From assembly GCA_937943625.1 (NCBI GenBank), contig CALEAD010000002.1:1-64000 (forward strand): a DNA stretch of 64,000 bases. The letters run 5' to 3'. This document shows, piece after piece, positions 41,564 to 49,269 of this stretch (its first letter is position 1; each line of letters opens with the position of its first letter). The position numbers and the translations under genes are program-made. The DNA comes from an uncultured Anaerolineae bacterium (GTDB lineage Bacteria > Chloroflexota > Anaerolineae > Promineifilales > Promineifilaceae). Under the pieces are notes generated by a model, which searched no databases, was not told the DNA's origin, and was given only the letters and a program-made list of their open reading frames with translations.

Positions 41564-42280
41564 ATGACTCTGCACATCCGTCTCTTCGCCACGCTCAAAG
41601 AGCTGGCTCAGGCCAGCCAGATTCAGCTAGATATTCCCCTACCCACAACCGTCGCGCATCTGCGCACGGCCGTTGCCGCCACCTATCCGCAGCTTGCCCC
41701 CAACCTGCCCAGCGCCCTGGTCGCCGTCAACAAAGCCTTCACCGGCGAGCAAACCCTCATCCAGCCCGGCGACGAAGTGGCCATCTTCCCCCCCGTCAGC
41801 GGCGGCATAGAGGCGCCTTACCCCACCTACTTTGCCCTCAGCACCGACCCGCCCGACCTGAACGCCATTCATCGCCACCTGTTGCAGCCCGATGTGGGCG
41901 CTGTCGTCAGCTTCACCGGCTCTGTACGCGGCCAGACGCAGCGCCATGGCCTGCCCCCGGCCACACTCTACCTGGAGTATGAAGCGTACAGCGAAATGGC
42001 AGAAGCGAAAATGGCGCAAATTGCGCGCGAAATCTGGCAGCGCTGGCCCAGCGTCAAAGGGATTGCCATTGTGCAACGAATCGGCCGTTTGCACATTGGC
42101 GAAATTACCACTTTTGTGGCTTGCGCCGCCGCCCACCGCGACCAGGGCGTGTTCGACGCTGCGCGTTATGGCATAGACCGCCTCAAAGAAATTGTACCCG
42201 TCTGGAAAAAAGAAGTCGGTCAAGACAAAAGCAGTTGGGTAGAAGGCCACTATCACCCTGGCGAGCGGGACAACCTGTGA
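41564..42280 (+). CDS. MoaD-MoaE fusion, molybdopterin synthase
   Basis: 238 residues. Residues 1-84 are MoaD-like (ubiquitin fold), ending PPVSGG. They continue straight into MoaE (residues 85-238; VGAVVSFTGSVRG, YEAYSEMAEAKM, RIGRLHIGE, FDAARYGIDRLKEIVPVWKKE). MoaD normally needs a free C-terminal Gly-Gly to carry sulfur, so this fusion may be cleaved after GG, as in the M. tuberculosis MoaX type. The gene starts one base after moaC. Confidence 0.92.
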   Translation: MTLHIRLFATLKELAQASQIQLDIPLPTTVAHLRTAVAATYPQLAPNLPSALVAVNKAFTGEQTLIQPGDEVAIFPPVSGGIEAPYPTYFALSTDPPDLNAIHRHLLQPDVGAVVSFTGSVRGQTQRHGLPPATLYLEYEAYSEMAEAKMAQIAREIWQRWPSVKGIAIVQRIGRLHIGEITTFVACAAAHRDQGVFDAARYGIDRLKEIVPVWKKEVGQDKSSWVEGHYHPGERDNL

Positions 42281-42368
42281 GTGTTGAGAAAGGTAAAATC
42301 CCCCTGCCACGCAACCTCTCATTCCCCCTGGTGTTTACGTGCTGAGAAACATCAGCCGCAGCAGGCTG

Positions 42369-42450
42369 TTGGTTGGTTTGATAGTTGGTTTGATAGCTGG
42401 TTAGTTTGATAGTTGGCCAATAAAAACCAACCAAACCAACCAACCAACAA
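42369..42450. repeat. Family D hairpin before fabF
   Basis: TTGGTTGGTTTGATAGTTGG ... CCAACCAAACCAACCAACCAA (left and right arms) with several TTGGTTTGATAG direct repeats. Same style as 11108 and 24002. Confidence 0.6.
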
Positions 42451-42517
42451 ATTAGCAGCTACTCTTCATTTTCGTATTCCACCATCCAAAATTCGAACCT
42501 CTAATTCGGAGAACAAC

Positions 42518-43768
42518 ATGCAAAACGGCAACCATTCCCCCCAGCGCGTGGTCATCACCGGTATGGGACTCATTACTTCGCTGGGACACAACGTCACAGA
42601 AACCTGGAGCGCAATTTTGGCCGGACAGTCGGGCATTGGCCCCTACACCTTGCTGGAAAGAGGCGAGCACACCCTTCCTTGCCTGTTTGAAGTTAAGGAA
42701 TTTGACCCAGAAGCGTATATGGATCGCCGTGAAGTACGCCGCAGCGACCGCTACCAGCAACTGGCCATTGTCGCCGCCAGAGAAGCCATGACCCAGGCCA
42801 ACCTGTCAATCCACGACGAAAACCGGCAGCAGATTGGCATCTACATCGGCACAGGCGTAGGAGGAATTCGCACCCTGGTAGAGCAAGAACACATTGCCAG
42901 TGAAAAAGGGCTGCGCCGGGTGAGCCCCTTTGCCATCACCATGATCATGCCAAATGGCGCATCCGGCATGTTGGCCATCGAGTACGGCATTCACGGACCC
43001 TCCACCACCATCACTACGGCCTGTGCCGCCGGCTGCGACGCGGTAGGGCACGCTTTTCGCGCCATTCGGCGCGGCGAACTGGTAGCCGCACTCACAGGTG
43101 GCGCGGAGTCCATTCTCGCCAGCGTAGCGATTGCCGGCTTTGAACGCGCACAGGCCACTACGACCCGTGCGCAAACCACACCGCGCCCATTTGACAAAGA
43201 CCGGGATGGTCTGGCTGTGGGTGAGGGCGCCGGCATGTTAGTGCTGGAGTCGCTGGCGCACGCACAGGCGCGCGGAGCCAACATCCTGGCGGAAATAGTT
43301 GGCTATGGGCAAACAACTGACGCCTACCATATTACTGCGCCAGCAGAGGGTGGGGAAGGAGCGGCACGTGCCATCCTGTTGGCATTGGCAGATGCCGGGC
43401 ATGCCCCCGCAGATGTGGACTACATCAGCGCCCACGGCACAGCAACGGTGCTAAACGACGCCACCGAAACGGCCGCTATCAAGCGCGCCCTCGGTGATCA
43501 TGCATATCGCGTTGCCATCAGTTCCACCAAATCTATGACTGGGCACATGATGGGCGCAACTGGCGCCATTGAGACCATCTTCTGCGCCCTGGCGATTCGC
43601 GATCAGATGCTGCCCCCCACCATCAACCACGATAACCCAGACCCCGCCTGTGACCTGGACTATGTGCCAAACAAGGCGCGCGCCGCTAAAATAGACCTTT
43701 GCCTGAACAATGCCTTTGGCTTTGGTGGGCATAACGCCGTCCTGGCGATAAAGAAATTTAGGGAGTAG
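42518..43768 (+). CDS. fabF: Beta-ketoacyl-ACP synthase II (FabF)
   Basis: 416 residues. Catalytic Cys in TTACAAGCDAVGHAFRAIR, His in SAHGTATVLNDATET and SSTKSMTGHMMGATG, with the GFGGHN end motif. It condenses malonyl-ACP with acyl-ACP in fatty-acid elongation. ATG 42518 follows GGAGAACAAC. It stands apart from fab partners, which are not in the window; rnc follows after a repeat. Confidence 0.95.
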   Translation: MQNGNHSPQRVVITGMGLITSLGHNVTETWSAILAGQSGIGPYTLLERGEHTLPCLFEVKEFDPEAYMDRREVRRSDRYQQLAIVAAREAMTQANLSIHDENRQQIGIYIGTGVGGIRTLVEQEHIASEKGLRRVSPFAITMIMPNGASGMLAIEYGIHGPSTTITTACAAGCDAVGHAFRAIRRGELVAALTGGAESILASVAIAGFERAQATTTRAQTTPRPFDKDRDGLAVGEGAGMLVLESLAHAQARGANILAEIVGYGQTTDAYHITAPAEGGEGAARAILLALADAGHAPADVDYISAHGTATVLNDATETAAIKRALGDHAYRVAISSTKSMTGHMMGATGAIETIFCALAIRDQMLPPTINHDNPDPACDLDYVPNKARAAKIDLCLNNAFGFGGHNAVLAIKKFRE

Positions 43769-43790
43769 GCAACCACAAGATATAGAGAGT

Positions 43791-43936
43791 GAAGAATGCA
43801 GACTTCGTGCGTGGGGCACACTACCACGCATGAAAGCGTAATGCAGATTCTATTTACAAGGTGGACCGCTGACCGTAGACCGCCAACCGCAGGCAGTGGT
43901 CGGCCGTCGGCGGTCATTTTCTCTCAAGGAAAATTA
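43791..43936 (+). repeat. RBS-bearing intergenic repeat (family A), upstream of rnc
   Basis: CTTCGTGCGTGGGGCACACTACCACGCATGAAAGCGTAATGCAG, then TTTACAAGGTGGACCG, GACCGCCAACCGC, GGTCGGCCGTCGGCGGTC and ATTTTCTCTCAAGGAAAATTA before ATG 43937. Closest relative is 57548-57678, which also has the TTTACAAGGT variant. Confidence 0.75.
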
Positions 43937-43981
43937 ATGATTGGTCAATCTCTGCTCTCCGCTCTCTTCTTCCGCCGGTGA
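43937..43981 (+). CDS. 14-codon leader ORF upstream of rnc
   Basis: ATG 43937 follows the repeat's AAGGAAAAT; codes for MIGQSLLSALFFRR and stops at TGA 43979-43981. The stop overlaps a GTG (43978-43980) that is in frame with rnc, and the rnc ATG is five bases further on. It could couple translation of rnc to the leader. It may also be incidental. Confidence 0.4.
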   Translation: MIGQSLLSALFFRR

Positions 43982-43986
43982 GATAC

Positions 43987-44682
43987 ATGGGCGAATACCT
44001 GGAATTAGAAGACAAGCTAAAGGTCTATTTCGATGATTACTCGCTGCTGACGCGGGCGCTGACGCACCGCTCTTATTTGAATGAGCACCCTGACATGCTC
44101 TTTGAGGACAATGAGCGTCTGGAATTTTTAGGAGATGCCGTGTTGGATTTTGTGGTGGGGGCTTACCTTTACCATCACTTTCCCGAGATGAATGAAGGGA
44201 ACCTGACCAGCCTGCGCGCGGCTCTGGTGCGCTCAGAAACACTGGCTTCCTTTGCGCGGCAGTGGGAACTCGGCCGTTTTTTGCGCCTGGGCTACGGTGA
44301 AGCTGAAAATGGCGGACGGGAGCGTGTGCCAATTCTTTGCGCCACCTTCGAGGCGCTGATTGGCGCGATTTATCTAGACAAAGGGCTGGATACGGCCAGA
44401 ATGCTCACAGAGAAGTTGATCAGCGCCGAAATTCCCCACATTCTCGCCTCTGATGCACACAAGGATGCCAAAAGTGAGTTCCAGGTTTGGGCACAGGCAC
44501 GCTTTAATATGACACCACGCTATCAGGTAGTGCAGGTATCTGGCCCTGACCATGCCCGCCTGTTTACAATTCAGGTGCTGGTAGGAGAGGAGGTGTGGGG
44601 CGAGGGGCAGGGTCGCAGTAAACAAACAGCAGCGCAGGCGGCAGCGCGAGCAGCCCTGGTGCGCGCCAATGAGTTGGAGTAA
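43987..44682 (+). CDS. rnc: Ribonuclease III
   Basis: 231 residues. Signature NERLEFLGDAVLDFVV with catalytic acidic residues, and ATFEALIGAIYLDKG with the metal Glu, then a C-terminal dsRNA-binding domain (DAKSEFQVWAQARF ... GEGQGRSKQTAAQAAARAAL). It cuts double-stranded RNA in rRNA and mRNA processing. ATG 43987 is the conserved start; a GTG three codons earlier overlaps the leader stop. Translation is probably coupled to the leader. Confidence 0.95.
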   Translation: MGEYLELEDKLKVYFDDYSLLTRALTHRSYLNEHPDMLFEDNERLEFLGDAVLDFVVGAYLYHHFPEMNEGNLTSLRAALVRSETLASFARQWELGRFLRLGYGEAENGGRERVPILCATFEALIGAIYLDKGLDTARMLTEKLISAEIPHILASDAHKDAKSEFQVWAQARFNMTPRYQVVQVSGPDHARLFTIQVLVGEEVWGEGQGRSKQTAAQAAARAALVRANELE

Positions 44683-44696
44683 TTGGCCGATGCGCC

Positions 44697-44830
44697 GTAG
44701 ACTTCATGCTTGGGGGCATCACCACGAATGAAAATGTAGCGCAGGTTACCAAACCTGCACGTACCAACCAGGTTTGGCAACCTGGTCTACACTTACAGAC
44801 GGCGGTCGGCGGTCATTTTCAAGGGAACCA
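44697..44830 (+). repeat. RBS-bearing intergenic repeat (family A), upstream of rmlD-like gene
   Basis: Most complete copy: CTTCATGCTTGGGGGCATCACCACGAATGAAAATG, GCAGGTTACCAAACCTGC, CCAACCAGGTTTGGCAACC, CAGACGGCGGTCGGCGGTC, ATTTTCAAGGGAACCA, then ATG 44831. That ATG opens only MKQI-stop; the real gene starts 27 bases on at 44858. Confidence 0.8.
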
Positions 44831-44857
44831 ATGAAGCAAATATAAAGTGACAGACGT

Positions 44858-45709
44858 ATGGCGCGGGTTTTGATCACAGGCGGGAGCAGCTACCTGGGCC
44901 AGCATCTAACGCCGCTGGCACAAAATGAGCATGAGGTGTGCTATACCTACTTCAACCAGGATGTGCTGGCGCTGCCGGGTGGCATTCAGCTCGATGTAAG
45001 GCAGGAAACGGCCGTTGCCCGGCTGATTGCCACGTTTCGCCCGCAGGTCATCATTCACACCGTTGGGTCGAATCGTGGCACAGATGTGCGCGGCGTGATA
45101 GAAACGGGTACGCGCCACGTCGTCCAGGCGGCGCAGGCAACGCAGGCGCGTTTGATTCATATTTCCACGGACAGCATTTTCAACGGCCGTACAGATGACC
45201 CGCACCCACCCCCGTATGATGAGAACGCCCCACCCAGCCCTGTAAATGAATACGGCCGTGCCAAAGCCGCCGCCGAGGCCATTGTACGCCAACACCTCAA
45301 CCATGTCATCATTCGCACCTCGCTCATTTACGGCCGTCGGGTAATAGACCATGGCACCGCCTGGATGGCACGCGCCTTACAGGCCGGGCAGCCTGTCACC
45401 CTCTTCAGCAATCAGATACGTAACCCCGTCTGGGTGCATACCCTTAGTCTGGCCTGCCTAGAACTAATCAACCACCCATACACCGGCACTCTTAACGTAG
45501 CCGGAGAGCAAATCCTCAGCCGCGCTGAATTCAGCCTGAAAATGCTCGACTATTGGGGCATTCAACCCCGTCACACCCTGACCATTGGTCCCAGCCAAAA
45601 CGCAGCATGGCCACTGGATTGCCGCCTGAAACTCAACCTGGCGCGCCAACTACTGCGCACCCCTCTCCCTGGGGTTGATGAAGTCCTATCGCCAATGTCC
45701 ACGCGCTAA
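44858..45709 (+). CDS. dTDP-4-dehydrorhamnose reductase-like NAD(P)-dependent epimerase
   Basis: 283 residues. N-terminal nucleotide-binding GGSSYLGQHL, STDSIFNG, and catalytic YGRAK (Tyr/Lys). RmlD-family members reduce the sugar keto group of dTDP-4-dehydrorhamnose, but some act on other substrates. No rmlABC is nearby, so the name is provisional. Start is ATG 44858; the earlier ATG 44831 in the repeat is followed by a stop. Confidence 0.8.
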   Translation: MARVLITGGSSYLGQHLTPLAQNEHEVCYTYFNQDVLALPGGIQLDVRQETAVARLIATFRPQVIIHTVGSNRGTDVRGVIETGTRHVVQAAQATQARLIHISTDSIFNGRTDDPHPPPYDENAPPSPVNEYGRAKAAAEAIVRQHLNHVIIRTSLIYGRRVIDHGTAWMARALQAGQPVTLFSNQIRNPVWVHTLSLACLELINHPYTGTLNVAGEQILSRAEFSLKMLDYWGIQPRHTLTIGPSQNAAWPLDCRLKLNLARQLLRTPLPGVDEVLSPMSTR

Positions 45710-46084
45710 TTGCTCTGCAGCCCCACAATTTGCCCACGCCAGAGGTATCCAAACGGGTGAATCTTGTAGTATCATGTTCATATGGGTTGCCCCTTTCGGT
45801 TCACGTTCTTTTCTGAGACAGTTGGGCATGGTTCATCCGGTTTGGGAAAACGCTTTAGCAATCGACAACTTCACAGTCTGCCGTCAGCGGTCTGCCGTCT
45901 GTCGTCTATCATCAAATCAATGCGTCAATGCGTCAGAGAATCACTGGCAGACAGCAGGCAAAAAATGCTTGACTTTTTAACAATGTCTATGCTAGACTGA
46001 ACGATTGTTTCGGGCAGAAAAGCTACTTGGTGAGAGCCGCTACCCAAACAAAAAAATCTTAGAAAGAGGAAGAAAGGTAAGTTC
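45710..46084. other. Intergenic leader of rpoD
   Basis: 375 bp with no convincing gene. It includes the family B-like fragment CGCCAGAGGT near 45739, several GTCTGCCGTC repeats (45877-45910) and the rpoD promoter at its 3' part. RBS GAAAGG lies just before ATG 46085. Confidence 0.5.
45969..45998 (+). promoter_or_regulatory. Putative sigma-70 promoter of rpoD
   Basis: TTGACT (45969-45974), 18-bp spacer, TAGACT (45993-45998), about 85 bp before ATG 46085. Confidence 0.5.
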
Positions 46085-47332
46085 ATGAGCGATTTAACTG
46101 AGCCATTCAACGAAATGGAAGTTATTAACGCATTAATTCGCCAGGGAACAGAACAAGGATATATCACCTACGACCAAATCCTGGAAGTTCTCCCCGAGGA
46201 CATAGAAGACAACCTGAACCTGCTAGAAACGCTTCTCGAAGAAGCGCAAAATGCCGGGCTTTCGGTGTACGAGAGCGAGGAAGATGAGGAACTTCTGCAA
46301 ACACGGGGGAGTGTGGAAGAGGAAATCACAGAAGAGGACCTGCTAGAAGAAGATGAACTGGCTTCATCGGCCTTTGGCCGCCAGACTCATGCGGCGCCGC
46401 TATTCGACCTGAGCAATGTGCCGATAGATGATTCTGTGGGGCTTTACTTTCGTGAAATGGGCCAGCAACAGCTGCTTACGGCCGATGAGGAAGTGAACCT
46501 GGCTATGGAAATTGAGGCCGGGCGTGAGGCGCAACAGCGGTTGGAAACAGAGCGAGACACGCTTGACCAGGACACGATTGACCAGCTGATGAATGTCCTG
46601 GAAATAGGCGAAGCAGCACGCGCGCACCTGATTCGCGCCAACACGCGCCTGGTTGTCAGCATTGCCAAGAAGTATCGCGGTCGCGGATTACAGTTTCTTG
46701 ACCTGATCCAGGAAGGCAACGTGGGGCTGATGAAGGCCGTAGAAAAGTATGATTATCGTCGTGGAAATCGCTTTAGCACTTACGCCACGTGGTGGATTCG
46801 CCAGGCTGTGACGCGCGCACTGGCCAATCACGGCCGTACCATTCGCATTCCTGCCCATTTAGGCGGACGTATCAGCAAACTGTATCAGGTGGCGCAAGAG
46901 CTAGAACAGGAATACGGCCGTCAGCCCACCGCCGAAGAGATTGCCGAGTGCATGGAACTGCCGGCCGAGCGCGTGCGCTGGATGCTGCGCACCAGCCGCC
47001 AGCCGGTTCACCTGGAACGTCCCGTGGGCGATGAATCGGATGCCGAGTTGGGCGATTTCATCGAAGACATCGAAGCCCCCCCACCAGCCGAGTCAGTCGC
47101 GCAAAAGATGCTCACCGAAGAAATTGGCGATATTCTTGATCAGCTCACCCCGCGCGAGGCGCGCATCTTGCGCCTGCGCTATGGCCTGCAAGATGGCGAG
47201 TCGCGCACGCTGAAGGAAGTGGGTGAAATGTTTGGTCTTTCCCGTGAGCGCATTCGCCAGCTCGAAAAAGAAGCACTACGCAAGCTGCGTCACCCCAATT
47301 TTGCCGGCCACCTGCGCCAATATCTGAACTAA
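46085..47332 (+). CDS. rpoD: RNA polymerase primary sigma factor
   Basis: 415 residues. A short region 1.1-like segment (LIRQGTEQGYITYDQILEVLPED), region 1.2 (DSVGLYFREMGQQQLLT), region 2 (RANTRLVVSIAKKYRGRGLQFLDLIQEGNVGLMKAVEKYDYRRG...TYATWWIRQAVTRAL), region 3, and region 4 HTH (TLKEVGEMFGLSRERIRQLEKEALRKLR). It directs RNA polymerase to -10/-35 promoters. Followed by a strong terminator, so it is a single-gene unit. Confidence 0.96.
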   Translation: MSDLTEPFNEMEVINALIRQGTEQGYITYDQILEVLPEDIEDNLNLLETLLEEAQNAGLSVYESEEDEELLQTRGSVEEEITEEDLLEEDELASSAFGRQTHAAPLFDLSNVPIDDSVGLYFREMGQQQLLTADEEVNLAMEIEAGREAQQRLETERDTLDQDTIDQLMNVLEIGEAARAHLIRANTRLVVSIAKKYRGRGLQFLDLIQEGNVGLMKAVEKYDYRRGNRFSTYATWWIRQAVTRALANHGRTIRIPAHLGGRISKLYQVAQELEQEYGRQPTAEEIAECMELPAERVRWMLRTSRQPVHLERPVGDESDAELGDFIEDIEAPPPAESVAQKMLTEEIGDILDQLTPREARILRLRYGLQDGESRTLKEVGEMFGLSRERIRQLEKEALRKLRHPNFAGHLRQYLN

Positions 47333-47360
47333 CCTCTCCCCCTCGCAAAAGCCATACATA

Positions 47361-47400
47361 GACGTGACCGGCCGCTGGGACCGGTCACGTCTTTTTCTTT
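47361..47400 (+). terminator. Rho-independent terminator after rpoD
   Basis: GACGTGACCGG (47361-47371) pairs with CCGGTCACGTC (47381-47391), 9-nt loop, followed by TTTTTCTTT. A textbook intrinsic terminator, 30 nt after the rpoD stop. Confidence 0.92.
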
Positions 47401-47466
47401 ATTTTCCATTTCACGACGCTTTCACCCCCGTTTCACAAGCCGTTTACAGACATCCTCCGCGGAATG

Positions 47467-47479
47467 GTTTACCGTAAAC
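47467..47479. promoter_or_regulatory. Palindrome GTTTACCGTAAAC upstream of BY-kinase gene
   Basis: GTTTAC/GTAAAC around one C, 71 nt before ATG 47550. A possible operator. Confidence 0.3.
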
Positions 47480-47549
47480 TGAGGCCTGCTGCTGCCCTGG
47501 GCAATATTCACAGCAGCGCACAAAAACCACGTTGCCCTGAGGATGTGAC

Positions 47550-49181
47550 ATGGAGTTGCGCGAATACGTCTTACTGTTTTGGCGATGGCTTTGGCTTATT
47601 GTATTGGGAGCCGTAGTCGCCGGTGCGATCGCATTTTTCGTCAGTCGTAGCCAGACACCGATTTACCAGTCAACGGCCGTGCTGCTGGTCAGCGAAGGCA
47701 AGGCAGACAGCAACGAATACCGCTCTCTGCTGGTGGGGGAACAGTTAGCCCAGTCCTACGTGACGCGGCTAAAAAATTACGAAGTACTGGCGCAGGCTAT
47801 CAGCAACCTGGGGCTGGACATGAAGCCGGAGCAGTTGGTCAGTCGCGTCAACGTGACACTGCTCAACAACACCCAGTTGATTAAGCTCAGCGTTTCTGAC
47901 CCCAATCCCGAGTTAGCCAGCGCCCTGGCAAACGAGATTCCGCGCGTTTTTGCCGAACGCAACATCACTCAGCAGCTCAGCCGCTTTGCCAGTTCCAAAG
48001 AAAACCTGGCGGCTGAGTTACGCAAAGTGGAGGAGGAGATCCGCCAGAAAGAGGCAATTCTGGCCGCGGAAATGAGGCGCGCTGTGCCCAATCAATCGCT
48101 CATTGACCAGACCAATAACAGTCTTTTACGCCTGCGCGACTCGCGCTCTGGCCTGCTGCAAACCTATGAGAATGTGCGTATTGCTGAAGCCAGCAGCCTG
48201 AACACTATTGTGATTGACGAAGCCGCGCGGCCCTCTTCCGTTCCGATCAGCCCGCGCACTGCCTCGAACACCCTGCTGGCAACGGTCGTTGGCGCCCTCC
48301 TGGCCGTAGGGTTGGTTTTCCTCATCGAATATCTCGACGACACCATCAAAGACCCCCAAGAGATAGAGAGCAGCCTGGGGCTGGCAACGCTAGGCAGCAT
48401 TGAACGCATGCGCATGAGCAATGCAACTGACGCCTTGATTGTCGCCATTGCCCCTCGCGCTCCTACTTCAGAGGGATTCCGCCACATTCGCACGAATATC
48501 CAGTACATCAGCGTAGACCGCCCCCTGAAAACTATCCTCATCACCAGCGCGAACATGGGTGAAGGAAAATCCACCATCGCCGCAAACCTGGCAACCAGTC
48601 TGGCACAGTCCGGCAAGCGCGTGATTTTGGTAGATGCAGACATGCGCCGGCCCATCCAGCATCACCTGCTGGAAGTAGATGGCACACGGGGCTTGGCCAA
48701 CCTGATTATTCGCGGCAAAGAAGACCAGGCGTTCCTGCGGGGAACGCTCATTGCCAACCTGCGCTTGCTGCCGGCCGGTCGTATCCCACCCAACCCGGCC
48801 GAACTACTGGGCTCGGAAAGAATGCGTGAGGTGGTGCAGTGGCTGGCGGAACAGGCGGATTATGTTATCTTCGACAGCCCTCCTGTGCTGGCCGTCACAG
48901 ACGGCACAGTGCTCTCACAAATGGTAGACGCAACAATCTTCGTTGCCAGCAGCCAGACACGCTTCCCCGCTTTCGCCACGGCGGTGAAAAAGATCATGGC
49001 GCTGGAACGCCCCATCGCCGGCGTCGTGCTGAATAAGATGAACCCGCGCAACAGCCACTACTACTATTACTACTATCGCCGCGAGTATCGCAGTGAGAGT
49101 GAAGCGAGTAATGGCCAGGAAAACGGCCGTAAATCCTGGAAAGAACACTTGCAGCACACCTTCTATTTCCTCCACTGGTAA
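47550..49181 (+). CDS. Polysaccharide co-polymerase/BY-type tyrosine kinase
   Basis: 543 residues. An N-terminal Wzz domain (helix LFWRWLWLIVLGAVVAGAIAFFV, periplasmic-type coiled region 60-230, second helix ATVVGALLAVGLVFLIEYL), then a cytosolic BY-kinase: Walker A TSANMGEGKSTIAANLA, A' VILVDADMRRP, and B VIFDSPPVLAVTD. The C-terminal tail has six consecutive Tyr (NSHYYYYYYRREYRSE), the typical autophosphorylation cluster. It controls exopolysaccharide chain length. No polysaccharide genes follow in the window, so partners are elsewhere. Confidence 0.92.
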   Translation: MELREYVLLFWRWLWLIVLGAVVAGAIAFFVSRSQTPIYQSTAVLLVSEGKADSNEYRSLLVGEQLAQSYVTRLKNYEVLAQAISNLGLDMKPEQLVSRVNVTLLNNTQLIKLSVSDPNPELASALANEIPRVFAERNITQQLSRFASSKENLAAELRKVEEEIRQKEAILAAEMRRAVPNQSLIDQTNNSLLRLRDSRSGLLQTYENVRIAEASSLNTIVIDEAARPSSVPISPRTASNTLLATVVGALLAVGLVFLIEYLDDTIKDPQEIESSLGLATLGSIERMRMSNATDALIVAIAPRAPTSEGFRHIRTNIQYISVDRPLKTILITSANMGEGKSTIAANLATSLAQSGKRVILVDADMRRPIQHHLLEVDGTRGLANLIIRGKEDQAFLRGTLIANLRLLPAGRIPPNPAELLGSERMREVVQWLAEQADYVIFDSPPVLAVTDGTVLSQMVDATIFVASSQTRFPAFATAVKKIMALERPIAGVVLNKMNPRNSHYYYYYYRREYRSESEASNGQENGRKSWKEHLQHTFYFLHW

Positions 49182-49269
49182 GCCAATTGCCGCAATGTTT
49201 TGTGCGGGAGTCACGGCATCTCTGCCGTGCAATTACTGCATCCTGGCCGCCTCAGGTATAATTCTGTGC

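Noticed and set aside
41700-45000. Stretches poor in ACGGCCGT (about 41.7-45.0 kb and 9.04-11.76 kb) as signs of foreign DNA
   Set aside because: With one site per about 700 bp, a gap of 3 kb is expected about once by chance in 64 kb. Not enough to argue for transfer.
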